Assembly (NCBI GenBank): GCA_014529385.2
Contig: CM043955.1
Location: 147,537,140 to 147,601,139, forward strand
Origin: Adiantum capillus-veneris
Taxonomy: Eukaryota; Streptophyta; Polypodiopsida; Polypodiales; Pteridaceae
Direction of reading: 5' to 3'
DNA: 64,000 nucleotides
How positions within the stretch are numbered: the stretch's first letter is position 1; every line of letters begins with the position of its first letter. Below, piece by piece: positions 47,127-60,116 of the stretch. The position numbers and the translations under genes are program-made. The notes beneath the pieces are model-generated. The model searched no databases, was not told where the DNA came from, and saw only the letters and a list, made by a program, of their open reading frames with translations.

Positions 47127-50100
47127 TCATGGGATTTTGATTGCCCGAACAAGATGTGAATATATGAACACCTCTGGCTTTTTGTCCAAAAGCTCGTAGG
47201 TCTGCTCATTTATCATACGATAGTAAAACCCTTTGATAGCATAAGATCCTCGCCCAATGATATTGCCCCAGTCAGCTTCAGTGTCTGAATGAAACTCTTG
47301 AATAGCTGCAGTGCATTTCACTATATAGAAATCCACTTTTTCTTCATTGTCATTTGGTGCGGGAACAACAAAATTATCACCAACAATAAGAGCTTGACTG
47401 AGGGTGTCATATTGTCCTTCATATGTTGCATCCTCATTTATTTCATCGTCATCGTCTTCCCCTTCTTCTGTAGGCTCCAAAATAAGGTATGTCCAGAAAG
47501 GAACGTGTGACTTGCTCACACATCTCCTCCACTTTTCCTGTTTACATGCACTATAGAAACAAGATAGTGAATGTGTTCTCAAAGCAGTTGTATCATGCTC
47601 TGAATATGCAAAAACAGAGTGCATTGAGCGGGTATTTTTTACAGCCTTCACATCCCAATTTTTTCCCCTTTTGACATCTCCCAATTCAATCACCCAAAAA
47701 ATCCTGCTTACATAACGGGCCTGGGATGCATAGGTGGCTGTAGCACCATCTGACAAGGTCCGTCTCAATAATGCCACAACATCTGTAGCACAGTCTATTT
47801 TTGAGCAGTTTGGCTGCAATTGGTATTGAGTTAAAGACCTTTTTATCACTGCTCCCGCATCGTCGTGTTCTCCCTTACCATGTCCGGATCCAAAAAAGTT
47901 CCAAGACATTTTCCATCCCGTAAAAACACTGTATCTGCAATTTTATTACAACTTTAATGCCACTATTATAGGTCTCTATATTAAAACCACCTTCAGATAA
48001 TGTTTGTTAGAACATGGTATACCTGGCAAGGAAATAGAATGGTCTTCTTGCTTTGAATTGTGAAGCTGCTCCATCAGACCATACCCAATGACGTTTTATG
48101 TTTAGACTAAATTGCTTTAGCCATTCCGCATGTTTCAGAAAACAGTGTTGAGCAAAATGTGTGTCATGTTGCTTGTCATCTGAAATGAAGAAGGGAATTG
48201 TCTTGTGGATGTCACCTACATAATATAAAAATAAAAAATTATTGAAGGCTTAATACAAAAGAAATAATACTGATCTAGGGTGATGTCGTTACCTGCAATT
48301 CGGAAATATTTTATGTGCACAAAAATAGTTACTTGATTTGAATACCAGTGCATGGACTGAATCTCATTTTGTTCTTTGAAACTATAATTTTCAGCATTAA
48401 AGTCAACAACTGACACAACAACATCTTCTGGAAAGCTTTGTATACATTCCTTATATTGTTCTGCTTGCCATCTATACACAAAATTATGCATTATGTATTT
48501 CTTAAGATGGTCTTTGAACATGACTGAGAGATCCTGGCATGATATTTCCTTATGCGACAAGACTTTCCTTTTCTTCTTCAGGCCGTCACGCGCAGTTCCT
48601 ACTTCTAGGTCCTCAAAAATCTTCACCACAATCTTTTTAGCAATAAATGCACCCTCTGCACCCTCTGCAGCACAAAAGTCTAACTTATCCGGGCAAGGGC
48701 ATGGAAGGTGGACATATCTGATTTAGGACACAGTATAGAGTCCAATAAGGCTGTTACACTCTTGATAGGGTTTTTTGGTGCCTTGCATCCACCATTGTCT
48801 TTGCATATGTTGCATTGACAATGGCAAGATTTTCCATGCAAACCGAATACAGAACTTCGCATGTGATTTATGGAATCCTTTAGGAAGGACATTTGAACAT
48901 GCGAAATGCAGCAGAAAGTATATCGGTCTCTCAATTTCCGCACAAAATATGGCTTCATGTACTCAAACGCCCGCTGCCTTATTACAATTTCAGGGTATTG
49001 TTCTTTGAAGTTGAGAAAGAGCTCCACCTACAATGAAAGACATATATGGTTAAAGAACATTGAAGAAAACTGAATGTTTTGAGGAAAACTGTTACATTAC
49101 TATAAACCAGTATTTCTAGTTCAAACTACTATGTTTTTTCACTTAATTGGTTAGGTAAACCAGTATATATGAACACATGTCCTTGGTACGTACCAGTGGT
49201 ATATAAGTGTCAATCAGTGCAAATGTTCTTACTGCTAATGTAAACCAGTATTTTCATTTATAACCGGTATGTTATTTACCTAACCAGTACAAGTGAGCAC
49301 TTAACCACGATGTATACCAGTGATAAATAAGTGTTAAAAAGAATGAACACATGCCCTTAGTACGTACCAGTGGTATATAAGTGTCAACCAGTGCAAATGT
49401 TCTTACTGCTGATGTAAACCAGTCATTTCATTTATAACCGGTATGTTATTTACCTAACCAGTACAAGTGAGCACTTAACCACGATGTATACCAGTGATAA
49501 ATAAGTGTTAAAAAGAATGAACACATGCCCTTGGTACGTACCAGTGGTATATAAGTGTCAACCAGTTCAAATGTTCTTACTACTGATGTAAACCAGTTTT
49601 TTCATTTAAAACTGGTATGTTATTTACCTAACCAGTACATGTGAGAACTTACCCATGATGTGTACCAGTGAAAAATAAGGGTTAAAAAAATGAACACATG
49701 TCCTTGGTACGTACCAGCGGTATATAAGTGTCAACCAGTTCAAATGTTCTGACTGCTGATGTAAACGAGTCTTTTCATTTAAAACCGGTATGTTATTTAC
49801 CTAACCAGTACATGTGAGCACTTAACCACGATGTATACCAGTGAGAAATAAGTGTTATAGAAAATGAACACATGTCATTGGTACGTAGCAATGGTATATA
49901 AGTGTCAACCAGTGCAAATGTTCTTATTGCTGATGTAGCCCAATCTTTTCATTTAAAACCGGTATGTTATTTACCTAACCAGTACATGTGAGCACTTACC
50001 CATGATGTGTACCAGTGAAAAATAAGGGTTAAAAAAATGAACACATGTCTTTGGTACGTTCCAGTGGTATATAAGTGTCAACCAGTGCAAATGTTCTTAC

Positions 50101-51572
50101 TGCTGATGTAAACCAGTCTTTTTATTTAAAACCGGTATGTTATTTACCTAACCAGCACAAGTGAGCACTTAACCACGATGTATAACTGTGAGAAATTAAC
50201 ACATGTCCTTGGTACGTACCAGTGGTATATAAGTGTCAACCAGTTCAAATGTTCTGACTGCTAATGTAAACCAGTCTTTTCATTTAAAACCGGTATTTTA
50301 TTTACCTAACCAGTACATGTGAGGACTTAATCACGATGTATACCAGTGAGAAATAAGTGTACAAAAAAATTTACTGGATATGTAAACTAGTATTTTCCTT
50401 TCAAACAGATATGTTTTTTACCTATATGACATGACAAACAGTACATGTGAACACTTGACGAGTACATGTGAGCACTTAACCACTATGTATACCAGTGAGA
50501 AATAGGTGTTAAAAAATTTTTACTGGGTATGTAAACCAGTTTTTTACCTAACCAGTTTATACATATCATACGTGTGTGAAAGTATGCGTCTGCAAACGTA
50601 TGTTTCAACAAACATAAGCGTATGATAAAAAGTATGTTTCCATTTATATTCTCCTTCACATCCAATATTTATCTACTCTTAGTCTAGGACCAAATATAGA
50701 TACCCCTTATTTCCATTTATAACTTCCTTCATATCCGATTTCATATCTACTCTTATCAACCCATTTATAGTGAATATAGGTCATGAATGCAAATATTAGA
50801 AAACAAAAATGGATATAGTGAAGCAAGTTATTACCTGAGATTGTTCAAGAAGCTGATGCACAGGATGTTTGACATATGAATTTCTTCCAATACGCTTTCT
50901 ACACACATCCTTCTTATTGGGTGAAACACGAGTGTTAGACATCCAAAAAGAGAAGATCAACTCTTTCTCATCAGGTGTTATGAAACCACGATCCATGGGC
51001 TATCGAGCACACCAAGAGATTGGCAAATTGCCATCACCTGCTGCCCTCAACCGATTCTTTGCAGCTATGAAGTTCCTCTTGTGCAAATTTAGCAACTTAG
51101 ATGCAGCTGAAACATTCACTTTTGAGGTAGATGTACACTCAACATTCATAAGCATTGTGGTGATGAACCTTTTAAAAAAGATCTCCTATCCGCTCTTGGG
51201 TAATTTGATTGCATCTATTGTGTTGCGTATGGCTTCAACGAAGGTTGTTTGTGCCCTGGGCATTTCAAGGTCTCCAAGAGAGGGATGATTGACAAACTTG
51301 CACAAAATATCTGAGCGTGATGCAACATCGAGGGCCTTTGTACGCCGATTGAAGAGCATAACAAGGTCATTGAAAAGTCTTTGACGCTTTGCATCATCAA
51401 CACCATTTTGATCATTATCTTCCTCATGTGCTACCTGCTCAAGCTTGTTCTTAGCACGCTGCTCCCTCTTTCTCCTAGCATGATATTCCTTGACCGCATC
51501 AACAACATACCTAGCACACAGTTCCCAGTGAGGCTGAGAGCAGTCACATACAGTGTGAGATTCTTGCTCCAT
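47127..51572 (-). pseudogene. Spliced transposase-like gene
   Basis: Coding segments 51572-50835, 49027-48293, 48215-48023 and 47934-47127 join in phase with GT-AG borders. Two in-frame stops lie in the first and one frameshift near 48,715. Parts in order: Lys/Arg-rich helical N-terminus after 'CDCSQPHWELC'; 'FSFWMSNTRVSPNKKDVCRK'; a Cys/His cluster ('CHCQCNIC'); 'VSVVDFNAENYSF', probably the first catalytic Asp; 'HWVWSDGAASQFKARRPFYF', probably the second; 'NFFGSGHGKGEHDDAGAVIK'. The C-terminus has an acidic linker and a beta-rich domain ending 'YSHLVRAIKI'. I recall similar SDG...QFK and GHGKG proteins as uncharacterised transposase-like genes in plants and animals. Decayed copy. Confidence 0.65.
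49110..50415. repeat. 174-base tandem repeat in the first intron of the transposase gene
   Basis: Seven copies anchored on 'GGTATATAAGTGTCAA' at 49198, 49372, 49546, 49719, 49893, 50066 and 50224, spaced 173-174 bases except the last (158). Each unit holds ACCAGT and usually ACCGGT. More diverged ACCAGT-bearing sequence extends to about 50,560. Confidence 0.92.
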
Positions 51573-51991
51573 GCTAGAGAGGGAGAGATTGAGCGAGGTG
51601 ATAGGCCTACAGAGAGCAAGAGCAGTATATGACAACAATAGATGTGTGATAGGCCTACAAAGTAAAACAACAATCTGTGCTCCTACACAGAGAGTTAGAG
51701 AGAGACAGGAAAACGAGAGAGCAGGAAGACAAAGAGCTGGCTGACGTGCATAGTTAAGAGCTACAGAGCCGTCTTCTATATTTGAAAAAGAGACGTGGAA
51801 ATAGTAATGGTGTAAAGAGCTGGCTGACGTGCATAGTTAAGAGGTACAGAGCTGTCTTCTATATTTAACAAAAAGCTGTGGAAATTCTATATTTAATTAA
51901 AAATCCGTTCAAAAGAATATATCGAATTGAACTAATAGAGATGGTTTTATGTACCGGTTATAAAACCTCTGTCCGGGACAAGGTTTTTGGT

Positions 51992-52013
51992 CCACCTATT
52001 CATGCATCCACCC
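51992..52013 (-). repeat. Right terminal inverted repeat
   Basis: Perfect reverse complement of 43771-43792; TACCGGTTATAAAACC lies about 25-40 bases further in, so the ACCGG motif is subterminal on both sides. Confidence 0.95.
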
Positions 52014-52630
52014 CCTAGCAAGTCTGGTCGCAATCCAACAAGGTACCAAAATCAAAATCCATCATGAAAAAGGTCCTGAAAATTGCAACATATCAGTCTA
52101 GAAATGTCGCTCTACGGTCTAAGAACACTCTCCTATGGTCAAAACGACTATAAACAGTGATTTAAGCACTCAAATTTGAAGATTAGGCTCACTAATGTGT
52201 AGTCGCGAACCACAACAAAGTTGACAATGCTTGCACTTAAATGAAAGAGCAAAGAGAGAGGAACATAATGCACATTTTCGAATTGAAAATGGATTATCTA
52301 ATCATTAGCTGCGTTGATCACAAGTTGGAACTACTTTGTAGCTTGAGCGTATGTACAACAGAGCTCTTTGTCTCCTCTAAAGATAAGCCTCCTTTCACAT
52401 TAAGGTTATTGACATTTATACCTAGGGAATTCTAAATGTCCAGTGGATGGTTCACATGGACCTTTACAATTGTCATGACAGAATTACAACTCAAGGAATT
52501 GACCTGCTACTCTAAAATAAGGATTTACATAGAGCATCACTACACTAGCTCAGAAAAATAATAAACTACAGATGTGGTGTCCGACTACATGTCCGATCAG
52601 GTGGATGCCCGTTCTGTCTGTCTTGTAACA
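52014..52630 (-). repeat. Element B 5' LTR, part 2
   Basis: Resumes with the second CCTA and continues to GTAACA at 52,630. Together with 43467-43770 it makes a LTR of about 920 bases similar to the left copies. Confidence 0.85.
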
Positions 52631-54428
52631 CTATGTATGTGTATGTGTATGTATGTCCATGGATGCCCATAAATGATCCATATCCATGGACCCATCTCTT
52701 ATGGTATGGTTGACTATAAGCATGGGTAAGTACATGAGGTGTATCACCCTAAAGGGTAAAGAGGGACACCTCTAATGGTTAAGTAGGAGCTTGTGACACC
52801 TCTACTCATTCTTTTAGAAAGAGGGGGCAAGCAAGGGAGGTATGGGGCTGCCTTGGGCAACAAGACACCTCCAAATCTCTATATAAAGGGCATTCCCACT
52901 CAGTTTTACACACACTTGAACACACATTGGATATAGGGAGACTCTACTGTTATGGCTACTCGTTGGTGAAGCTTCTACAAGTCCTTGAGAGATCAAGAAA
53001 TCCTATGCACAAGTCGGTAATGTAAAACTGCTGCATCACTTCACTTACACATCTCTATTCTCTTCTCTTCTCAAGAATTCACAATCTACTACTACCATTC
53101 TTATTCTTATCTATCTAAAGCTCTCTGGATATAGTGGAAACTCTACTTATTATATGTAATCTATGATTCCTCAAGATGTTGCAAGATGACAAAAATCTAA
53201 AGCATGTGTTTTGCTTGCAAATTCATGATTATGATACTCGTTATGCACTCAATTGTGTCGACATACTAGCCAATGATGGTAAAGGCAAAAGAAAGGCCCT
53301 GATGAATGAGGATGTGCCACTTATCGCACAAAGGGATGTTATTACCCAAGAATACATAGGAAACTTCTTTTTTGTTTAATGCATCATGAGTAATTATGAA
53401 GTAGAAAACTATCTAAACACTGAGTTAGTCCCAATTCAAAACCACATCAATTGAACTTGTTAATTTTCTTTAAGTTGTATTAATATGGAAGGACTATTTG
53501 AGGATATATTGTCTAAAGTAGGAAAGAAATGTTTGCCTAGAAGGAAAACTCTCGAACCTTCTTCATTCAGAAATCCTATACCGATATAGTCAAAACTCCC
53601 TTTCATATCCAGCGAGGAGGGATTAACGGAGTGAACGCTAAAGCAGTGTGTATGGGTGCACACATCTTGTAGGCTTGTGCCTAGAATGCAAGATATTACT
53701 TGCGGATTTGTGTCCAGGTAGCAAGTTAGTCACTGCGGGTTTGTGTCCAGATTGCAGGACAATTTAGTTGTTTGGGCAACTAAAGACACCAAGAGCAATA
53801 AACTCTCTCCAAGAGGAGTGAACTCTTGGGGTTGGGATATTTTAATGAAGAAGGGTTGTATATATTTTTTTCTTCTAGAAAAGATTGTTTTGGTGCCTCT
53901 TTGATTATGCTTAAAGGGTTGTTTTAACAAACTTGTGATTGAAAAATCTTAAAAGTTAATTTTGTGTATGAAAAATCATGTGATAGTAATTAAAAAGTAT
54001 GAGTGTGGGGTGGAAAGTGGGGATTGGCTCAGGTTGCTAGTCAAGGATGGGTGGTCTCGATTAATTGAGAAACTCTCCACTCCTCATTGATAGAAGAAGC
54101 AAAACTAGAGACTCATTGTGCCAAGAGTCAAGAAGTCCCAAATATACGTGCCCCTGAAAGTTATGGGGAAAACGATATTTGGCTTTTCTCTTTTTTGGAA
54201 GGTGACAATTAGGAACATTAGATTATTGTGTTAGTTCATTATTTCCTTGCGAGACAGAGCTAGGAAACCTTTCCAATGGCTCGGCCTCAAGCTACTTGGT
54301 GAAGAGAGCCTGTCTATTAGAAATCTTGTTTATCTTGACTATGTTTTTCTGAATCGACTAGGGCCTAGCGACCTGTTACGTAGCCTCTAGTTGCCAAAAT
54401 GTTATGGTAACGAGGAGGGGACCTCACA
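52631..54428 (+). repeat. Element A 3' LTR, second part
   Basis: Homologous to 26,205-28,355. It ends ACCTCACA, equivalent to the 5' LTR end, and lacks the 405 bases found at 26,837-27,241. TATA box at 52,880-52,887. Confidence 0.8.
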
Positions 54429-55290
54429 ACTTACACATAGAAAAGTGGGGAGACACATAGAGCAAAGTACTTGCCAAGTTCTTCAAGTTCTTCAAAAGAG
54501 AATCATAGAATCCAATGCCTACATGCTGAAAGGATGACTTGGCTATGTGATCTCCATAACCCTGCAACCACTTCTCAATGTGAGCCAAGAAAGATTGATG
54601 CATCTGCTCCTCCTTGCCAATCGCCATCGCGTATTTGAAGGGTGGTGGAATGCTAATGAGCTACGGTGCAGACAAATTGTGTACACATTATTTGGCCAAC
54701 CACTCAAAATGGGGTTAGAGGAGAACATCACAGAAGCTATAGTCAGTCCTCGATTGAGTTGGTGGCTCCCAACCTCGTGCCTAGGGTTCAATTCTCTTGG
54801 TATATGTCTGACTCCTTGTGTCTTAAATGAGAGGGTACCTCTAGCTTATGATGATCTCGACCTTACATGAGGGGGATGCCCTCACCTTATGGGGGGCTAT
54901 GTGGGTGTGTGTATTTCCAATTTTTTGTGATCAATTTTTAAAAGACCCATTATGGTTTTAGATGTTATTACACATATATTGTATATGATATTTGAGGTAT
55001 AAATATGTTGAACAATTGTCTGTGATGATGTTTTTAATATTTAATATAAATGCTTGTTAATTAAGAGAGCGTATACTTAATTCAACTAAGATAACCAAAT
55101 TTGAGCTAAAAATTAATCCATAGAACATGTTTTGTTTGGGACATTAAGGAAAGTGAAAAATTTCAATAATGGAGAGCAATACATGTGTATGATAGTTAGC
55201 AAGCAAGGATGCATGGTTTAAAGTTATGTTTTTCTAGTTTTCATTTTATACTTTGTAGGGGTTAGGTGTATGAGATTTTTAGGTCAAAAT
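54429..55290. other. Unassigned spacer
   Basis: About 860 bases after element A. The overlapping frames at 54543-54791 (-) and 54547-54870 (+) are short and show no motif. The rest is AT-rich. It may be the 5' portion of the LTR fragment that follows or ordinary spacer. Confidence 0.35.
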
Positions 55291-55494
55291 AGACCTTTTA
55301 TAAGAGTTTGACCCATTCACACATGGGCACCCTTAGTGGCCAATCGTTGCAAAAATACTGTAAAATAAGATAAGTGGTGCGTCTCTCATCGGCGATCACC
55401 TACACACCTATTGGACCGACAAGCCCGGTCCATGACTCAATCAATAATAATAAGGCATCCGTCGAAGGTGATAGGGTGTCCGTAAAAGTTAACA
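55291..55494 (-). repeat. LTR fragment related to E1's LTR
   Basis: Shares with E1 the blocks 'CCCATTCACAC.TGGGCACCC', 'ATCGGCGATCAC', 'CTATTGGACCGACAAGCCCGG' and the ending GTTAACA. It directly abuts the end of element C's integrase but lacks an obvious polypurine tract next to it. It could be C's own 3' LTR or a separate truncated LTR. Confidence 0.6.
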
Positions 55495-55539
55495 TATGGT
55501 TATTAGTAGATGATATTTCTTTCACTTGAAACCACTAAT

Positions 55540-57020
55540 CCAGTTAGGTATCTCCTCTCTCTCTCTCTAACATTGAAAGTTTTATAGCACCACTGTATGA
55601 TATGTCATTAATCACAAATGGGTCATTATCTTGTTTTTTCATCTTTTTGGAGTGTTGTTTTAAGGTATATACCAATACATAGTCCCCCTTCTGGAATTCG
55701 TTATTGATAACATGTTGATCATGGAACTCCTTCATGTGACGTTTTTATGCATAGATGGTAGAAACAGCTTTGACACGCAATTCATCTAGCTTTTCTAGCT
55801 GGTCTATTCTATCAGATAGTTCATGTCCTATCCACTCTAAGTTCTTGGCTACTCTAAGTGTAGGAATCAAGAATTCCATGGACAATATGGCATTAGTTCC
55901 AAGCACCATATTGAATGGTGTTGTTCTTATTGTCATTTTGTATGTAACTCGATATGCCCAAAGAGTTAAATGTAACTTTTTTTCCCAATCTGCTTTTGGT
56001 TGATTCACTATTTTGGTGAGCACTGTGCATAGAATCTTATTGATTCTCTTCGCGTGTCCATTTTCTTGAGGGTGATATAGCACTGATTTACTATGAATCA
56101 CCATAAATTCTTTCAACAAGAATCCAATCATTTCATTTAAGAAGTGAGTCCCTCTGTCACTCACTATCTCAATCGATAGCCCATATATTGTAAATAAATT
56201 TTCATACAAGAACTGTGATGGTGTTCTCACATCATTTCTTTGTGTTGCTTTGGCTTCTTTGCACTTGTTTAGATAATCGATACCCATAATGATGTGTTCT
56301 ATATGTTGGAGGTGTGATAGCTCCAACAAAGTCTATTTCCTATTTAATGAAAGCCCTTGCTCCCATTATAGGTCATAATGGTGTTTTGCCTTGTCTCATA
56401 GGTGCTTTGGTACATTGTAATTCATCACAACATTTCACATATTGTTCAACATCCATGAAAAATTCCGGCCACCAAGTTCCTGGAAGAAGTATTGCTTTCG
56501 CAATTTTAATTGCAAAAAAATATTTGCATGCCTGTCCAATATGAGCTTGCTCAAGAATTGATATGTACTCACTTTTTGTGGCACATATTTTCAAGTTGGT
56601 ACCATTTCCTTACTTGTAGAGATGGTTCTCAATTATCATATAGCTTTCAGCTTCAATCTGAATGGACTTCCATCTGAATCTACTCATCCTCTCTGGTAAG
56701 ATACCTTTTTCTAGGTAATCCACAATGTATGAACTTCACTTGGGTGCACCTCCTATTTTGAATAGTGTTGCATGTTCTACAGCTTCTTGAATTGTGCAAA
56801 CCTCACATGAACTAATATATTCATGAATACTTCGTTGCATATTAGTCCAATACACTCCAAGTCTCATCAATTGAATGCTCATCATTTTCACATGAGCTTC
56901 GCTCAAGTACACACTCTTTTCTATTGGCTCTATACATAGTCTCAATAATCCATCATTCCCTTGCTTATATAGCCTTCCAACTATTAGCCCAAGTGTGCAT
57001 GACTGCTCAATGATTGATGG
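55540..57020 (-). pseudogene. Element C integrase with two zinc-type modules
   Basis: From right: a first H2C2-like module ('LRLCIEPIEKSVYLSEAHVK' ... 'RLGVYWTNM' ... 'CEVC', 56736-56945), then a second ('GTWWPEFFMDVEQYVKCCDE', 56373-56594), then the catalytic core (55745-56329) with 'EIVSDRGTHFLNEM' and 'YHPQENGHAKRINKIL', where Lys replaces the catalytic Glu. Last comes the C-terminal 'FQKGDYVLVYTLKQHSKK' part (55544-55735). Frames are interrupted between parts. It would insert the cDNA; the Glu loss and stops mean this copy is dead. Confidence 0.72.
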
Positions 57021-57024
57021 TTTC

Positions 57025-57570
57025 CTTTCAATCTAAAACGAACCAATGGTGAGCAAAGGAATGACATGTTTGCTCCACCTCGGCACCATTTTGATATTGT
57101 ATAGATATGAGTTGGACAGGTCATTGTCAACTCCATGAGGTGCTTCCCCATGAGTTAGTCTAGACAAATAGTTAGCCCTTTGATGTGTAGTCCCCTTTTT
57201 GACTAGTACAATGAAGTCAAACTCAAGCAATATGATAAACCATCAAAGAATATGCTCTATATTGCATGGTTTGTTCACCAAGTATAACAATGCTTGATGA
57301 TCCACAAAGAATACAAATCTATTTGCTAGGAGGCAATGTCAAAACTTTTTTACAGCATAAACCATTTGTAACCCTTCTCTTTCTGTGGTTGTGTAATTTC
57401 TTTCCGCACTATTAAGTTGTTTGTTGGAGTAACACATGGAAAAATCCATGTTGTTCTCTCCAAGCTGTGCTAAAATGCATCCAATCGCGTATGCTAATGC
57501 ATTAACATGGACATGAAATCTCTTATTTCAATCAAGAGGTTTCAAGATTAGAGCAGAAATCAATCACTGC
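57025..57570 (-). pseudogene. Element C RNase H
   Basis: Minus-strand reading gives 'FHVHVNALAYAIGCILAQ' (first catalytic Asp changed to Asn), 'NYTTTEREGLQMVYAVKKF' (Glu kept), 'FVDHQALLYLVNKP' and 'LLEFDFIVLVKKGTTHQRAN'. Stops occur between blocks. Typical Ty3/gypsy RNase H following the RT. Confidence 0.7.
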
Positions 57571-58723
57571 TTCAATCGCTGAAATGCCTTTTCACACTCG
57601 TCAATCCACTCAAAATTTGTGATGAGAGCATAGAGAGGTTTGGCAATGACTGTGGACATATAGATGAATCTTTTATAATAGCCATAAAGGCTTGTACCCC
57701 TCTAAATTTTGTGGGTATTGGAAGAGAAAAATTTACCTGTATCTTCTCAAGATCTACGAAAATGCGATTTTTGGACACAATGTGTCCCAAAATCTTTTCG
57801 ATCTTACCTCATGAAGATACATTTCACAAATACGATAAGTCCTACATTTTTCAAAGATCTCTTTTAGATGCTCTATGTGATCATTTCTTAGGAGAGAATA
57901 TACATATAAGTCGTCCATGTAAATTTCTAAGAATTGTCTTAGATACTCTTTAAATTCATGACTCATCAACCTTTGGAATGTGGCAGGTGCATTGGTCAAG
58001 CCAAACGGCATTAATATGTAAATATGCCACATTTTGTTGCAAAGGCCATCTTTTGTTGATCCTCTGGCTTTATGGCAAGTTGATTGTAGCCTAAAAATTC
58101 ATCAAGAAAGTTGTAAGTTTCCTTGCTCTCAACTCTCTCAATCCAATGCTCAGTGATCGATAAGGGATAGTTATGTCTTATGGTGGCGGCATTTACCAGT
58201 TTGAGATTTACACAAACTTGCAATTTTTTTGTTTTTCTTGGTCACAATCAGAATTGTTGACACCCAACTTGTGTGTTCAACCTCATAGAGATAAATGCTG
58301 TGTCTTTAAGCTTGTCTATCTCATCTTTGATCTTTTTGGCAAATGTTTCATTGTACGTATAGGAACATTGTTTACGAGGTTTGGCATCACTTTTAAGGGG
58401 CATTGTATGTTGGGAAATTCTTGGATCAACTCCCTAAGGTCCTTGTATGACCATGCAAACACGTCTCTATATTGTTTGAGAGTAGCTATTAATAGTTGCT
58501 CTTCCTCCTCGATGAGGTCTGTTGCAATATATGCTAGTTTTGATTCTTCTCTTGGTTCATCCAAGTCAATGCGCTTTGAATTTTTAGGTCCATCATATGA
58601 TGTTCCTGGTTCCATAAGTTCCCTCATTGACTGTTGAACTATGGTTTGCATATCTTGTATATATTGTGTACCTCTTGTAGTGATAGGGTGTGTCAAATTT
58701 TTCAGTGTCAGATCCCTCTTCAC
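57571..58723 (-). pseudogene. Element C reverse transcriptase
   Basis: Blocks in order: 'YRDVFAWSYKDL' (58,316-58,723 frame), 'HNYPLSITEHWIERV', 'YNQLAIKPEDQQKMAFAT', 'MPFGLTNAPATFQRLM' and the catalytic 'IYMDDLYVYS' (about 57,900). The frame is broken at several positions. The YMDD and NAPATFQ forms are standard for Ty3/gypsy. Confidence 0.75.
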
Positions 58724-58805
58724 TTTCCATTTTTAATGTCCAAATGTCTCTCAGGGTTTGTTGTAGCTTTTGGTATTCATGTTTTCACTCAATTTTGGAT
58801 ATTTT

Positions 58806-59378
58806 TTATGATGTTTCAATTGTGTCCTTGTGTTTCCCTTTGTTTTGTTTCTTTAGATTGGTCCTTGTAGAAATCGGTTTCACAGGTTTTTGTGTGATTT
58901 TGTCCCTCACATTCCTCCTATGATCATCAGATATTGTGTTTTTCTCGTCAATCAAGACATAGGATTCTGTTGCCTGTTTCTCTATTTTCGCATTGGTTTG
59001 GCTTAGCTTCGTTTTTAGAGCTACTTGGTAACTCATCCTTGGTGTCAATCTCTAAACATTGGCTCTTGAGTCTTGGAACTCTTCATCACTTTTGTTGCTT
59101 ACATCTTGAATGGAAACCTCGTCCACTATGAGTTTTCAATCAATCATTTCTTAAGTTTCTGTCTCCTCAGTTTCCAACCCTAATTCCAAGATGACATTCA
59201 CCATCTGGAAGGGCATTATGTCAAAACCCTCATTGTCACATAATTTTGTTGGGGCTAGCTGGTTTTCACACACATCTAGAGTAGCCAGTATTTGGTCCCA
59301 TCCAAAAGGCTCAAATAAGTCTTTAAGAAATGGCTCCCAAACATAGCTCTTATCTCTACTGACCTCTCTAGGATACAA
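58806..59378 (-). pseudogene. Element C region between protease and RT
   Basis: 59151-59378 holds 'FLKDLFEPFGWDQILATLDV', matching element B 37,277-37,588. 58806-59048 is a Lys/Thr-rich stretch with no motif. Probably a linker of the polyprotein. Confidence 0.45.
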
Positions 59379-59826
59379 TATATTCTTTCCTCAATGTAGG
59401 TATTTGCTTTCCATGGACCTTAATTGAGTCATAGACTTCCACCAGAGTTCTACTAACATCTCTATAGCTATGGTCCGTGATGCTGACCATGCTGACCCTA
59501 GTGGTAAAATCTTTATGCTGGAAGTAGAGGTGGTCGTAGCCCCAATCTTGCACCATTTGGAGTTGATGCATGAATGGTATTTCTACAAACCCATTTGCAA
59601 GTTGCAACTTTATTTGTGTTTTCCTGAGAGCTGGTCTTCCCCACTTTTCCCATATTTCTTTTGTAGCTATGGCCACTCCAGCCTTGCTATCAAGTATGGC
59701 TATGGTTTTCACTCCATGGTGCTCTAGTGGTAAGGTGGTATTTCCCTCTTCTCCTTTGCAATAATCACCCACCTTGTTTATCGACACAGGTTTTACTTTC
59801 AATTTCTCTCGTAGAGTTCTACCCAT
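59368..59826 (-). pseudogene. Element C aspartic protease
   Basis: 152-residue frame. It has 'TIAILDSKAGVAIATKEIWE', with D-S-K in place of D-S-G, and 'FMHQLQMVQDWGYDHLYFQH'. The ILGRP segment is missing, apparently by a small internal deletion. Close to element B's protease. Inactive as written. Confidence 0.65.
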
Positions 59827-60116
59827 GTTTTCATCTACGGGAACATTTTAAAGAGGTATTTTCAGCCCCATCTTTTTCAAATTTCTACCCATCTAGCTCT
59901 AGAGATGCGGTGTAATCTGCAAAAATTGAGAGAGAGTGATGATACACTATATCTAGGAGTTGACATCAATTCATGGAGGCTCTTTGCAACCATCATCTTT
60001 GGAATTGGCTTCCATTGATAGGGCACAACCTTGACTTATGGTTTTGTTTCGTACTCCCCTATAAAAGACAATAGAATCTTCAATATTTTAGCCTTGCTCT
60101 TTGCAGAACCTTCAAT

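Noticed and set aside
49110-50415. Possible CRISPR-like array because of regular spacing
   Set aside because: Units are contiguous 174-base tandem repeats without unique spacers, inside a plant transposon intron.
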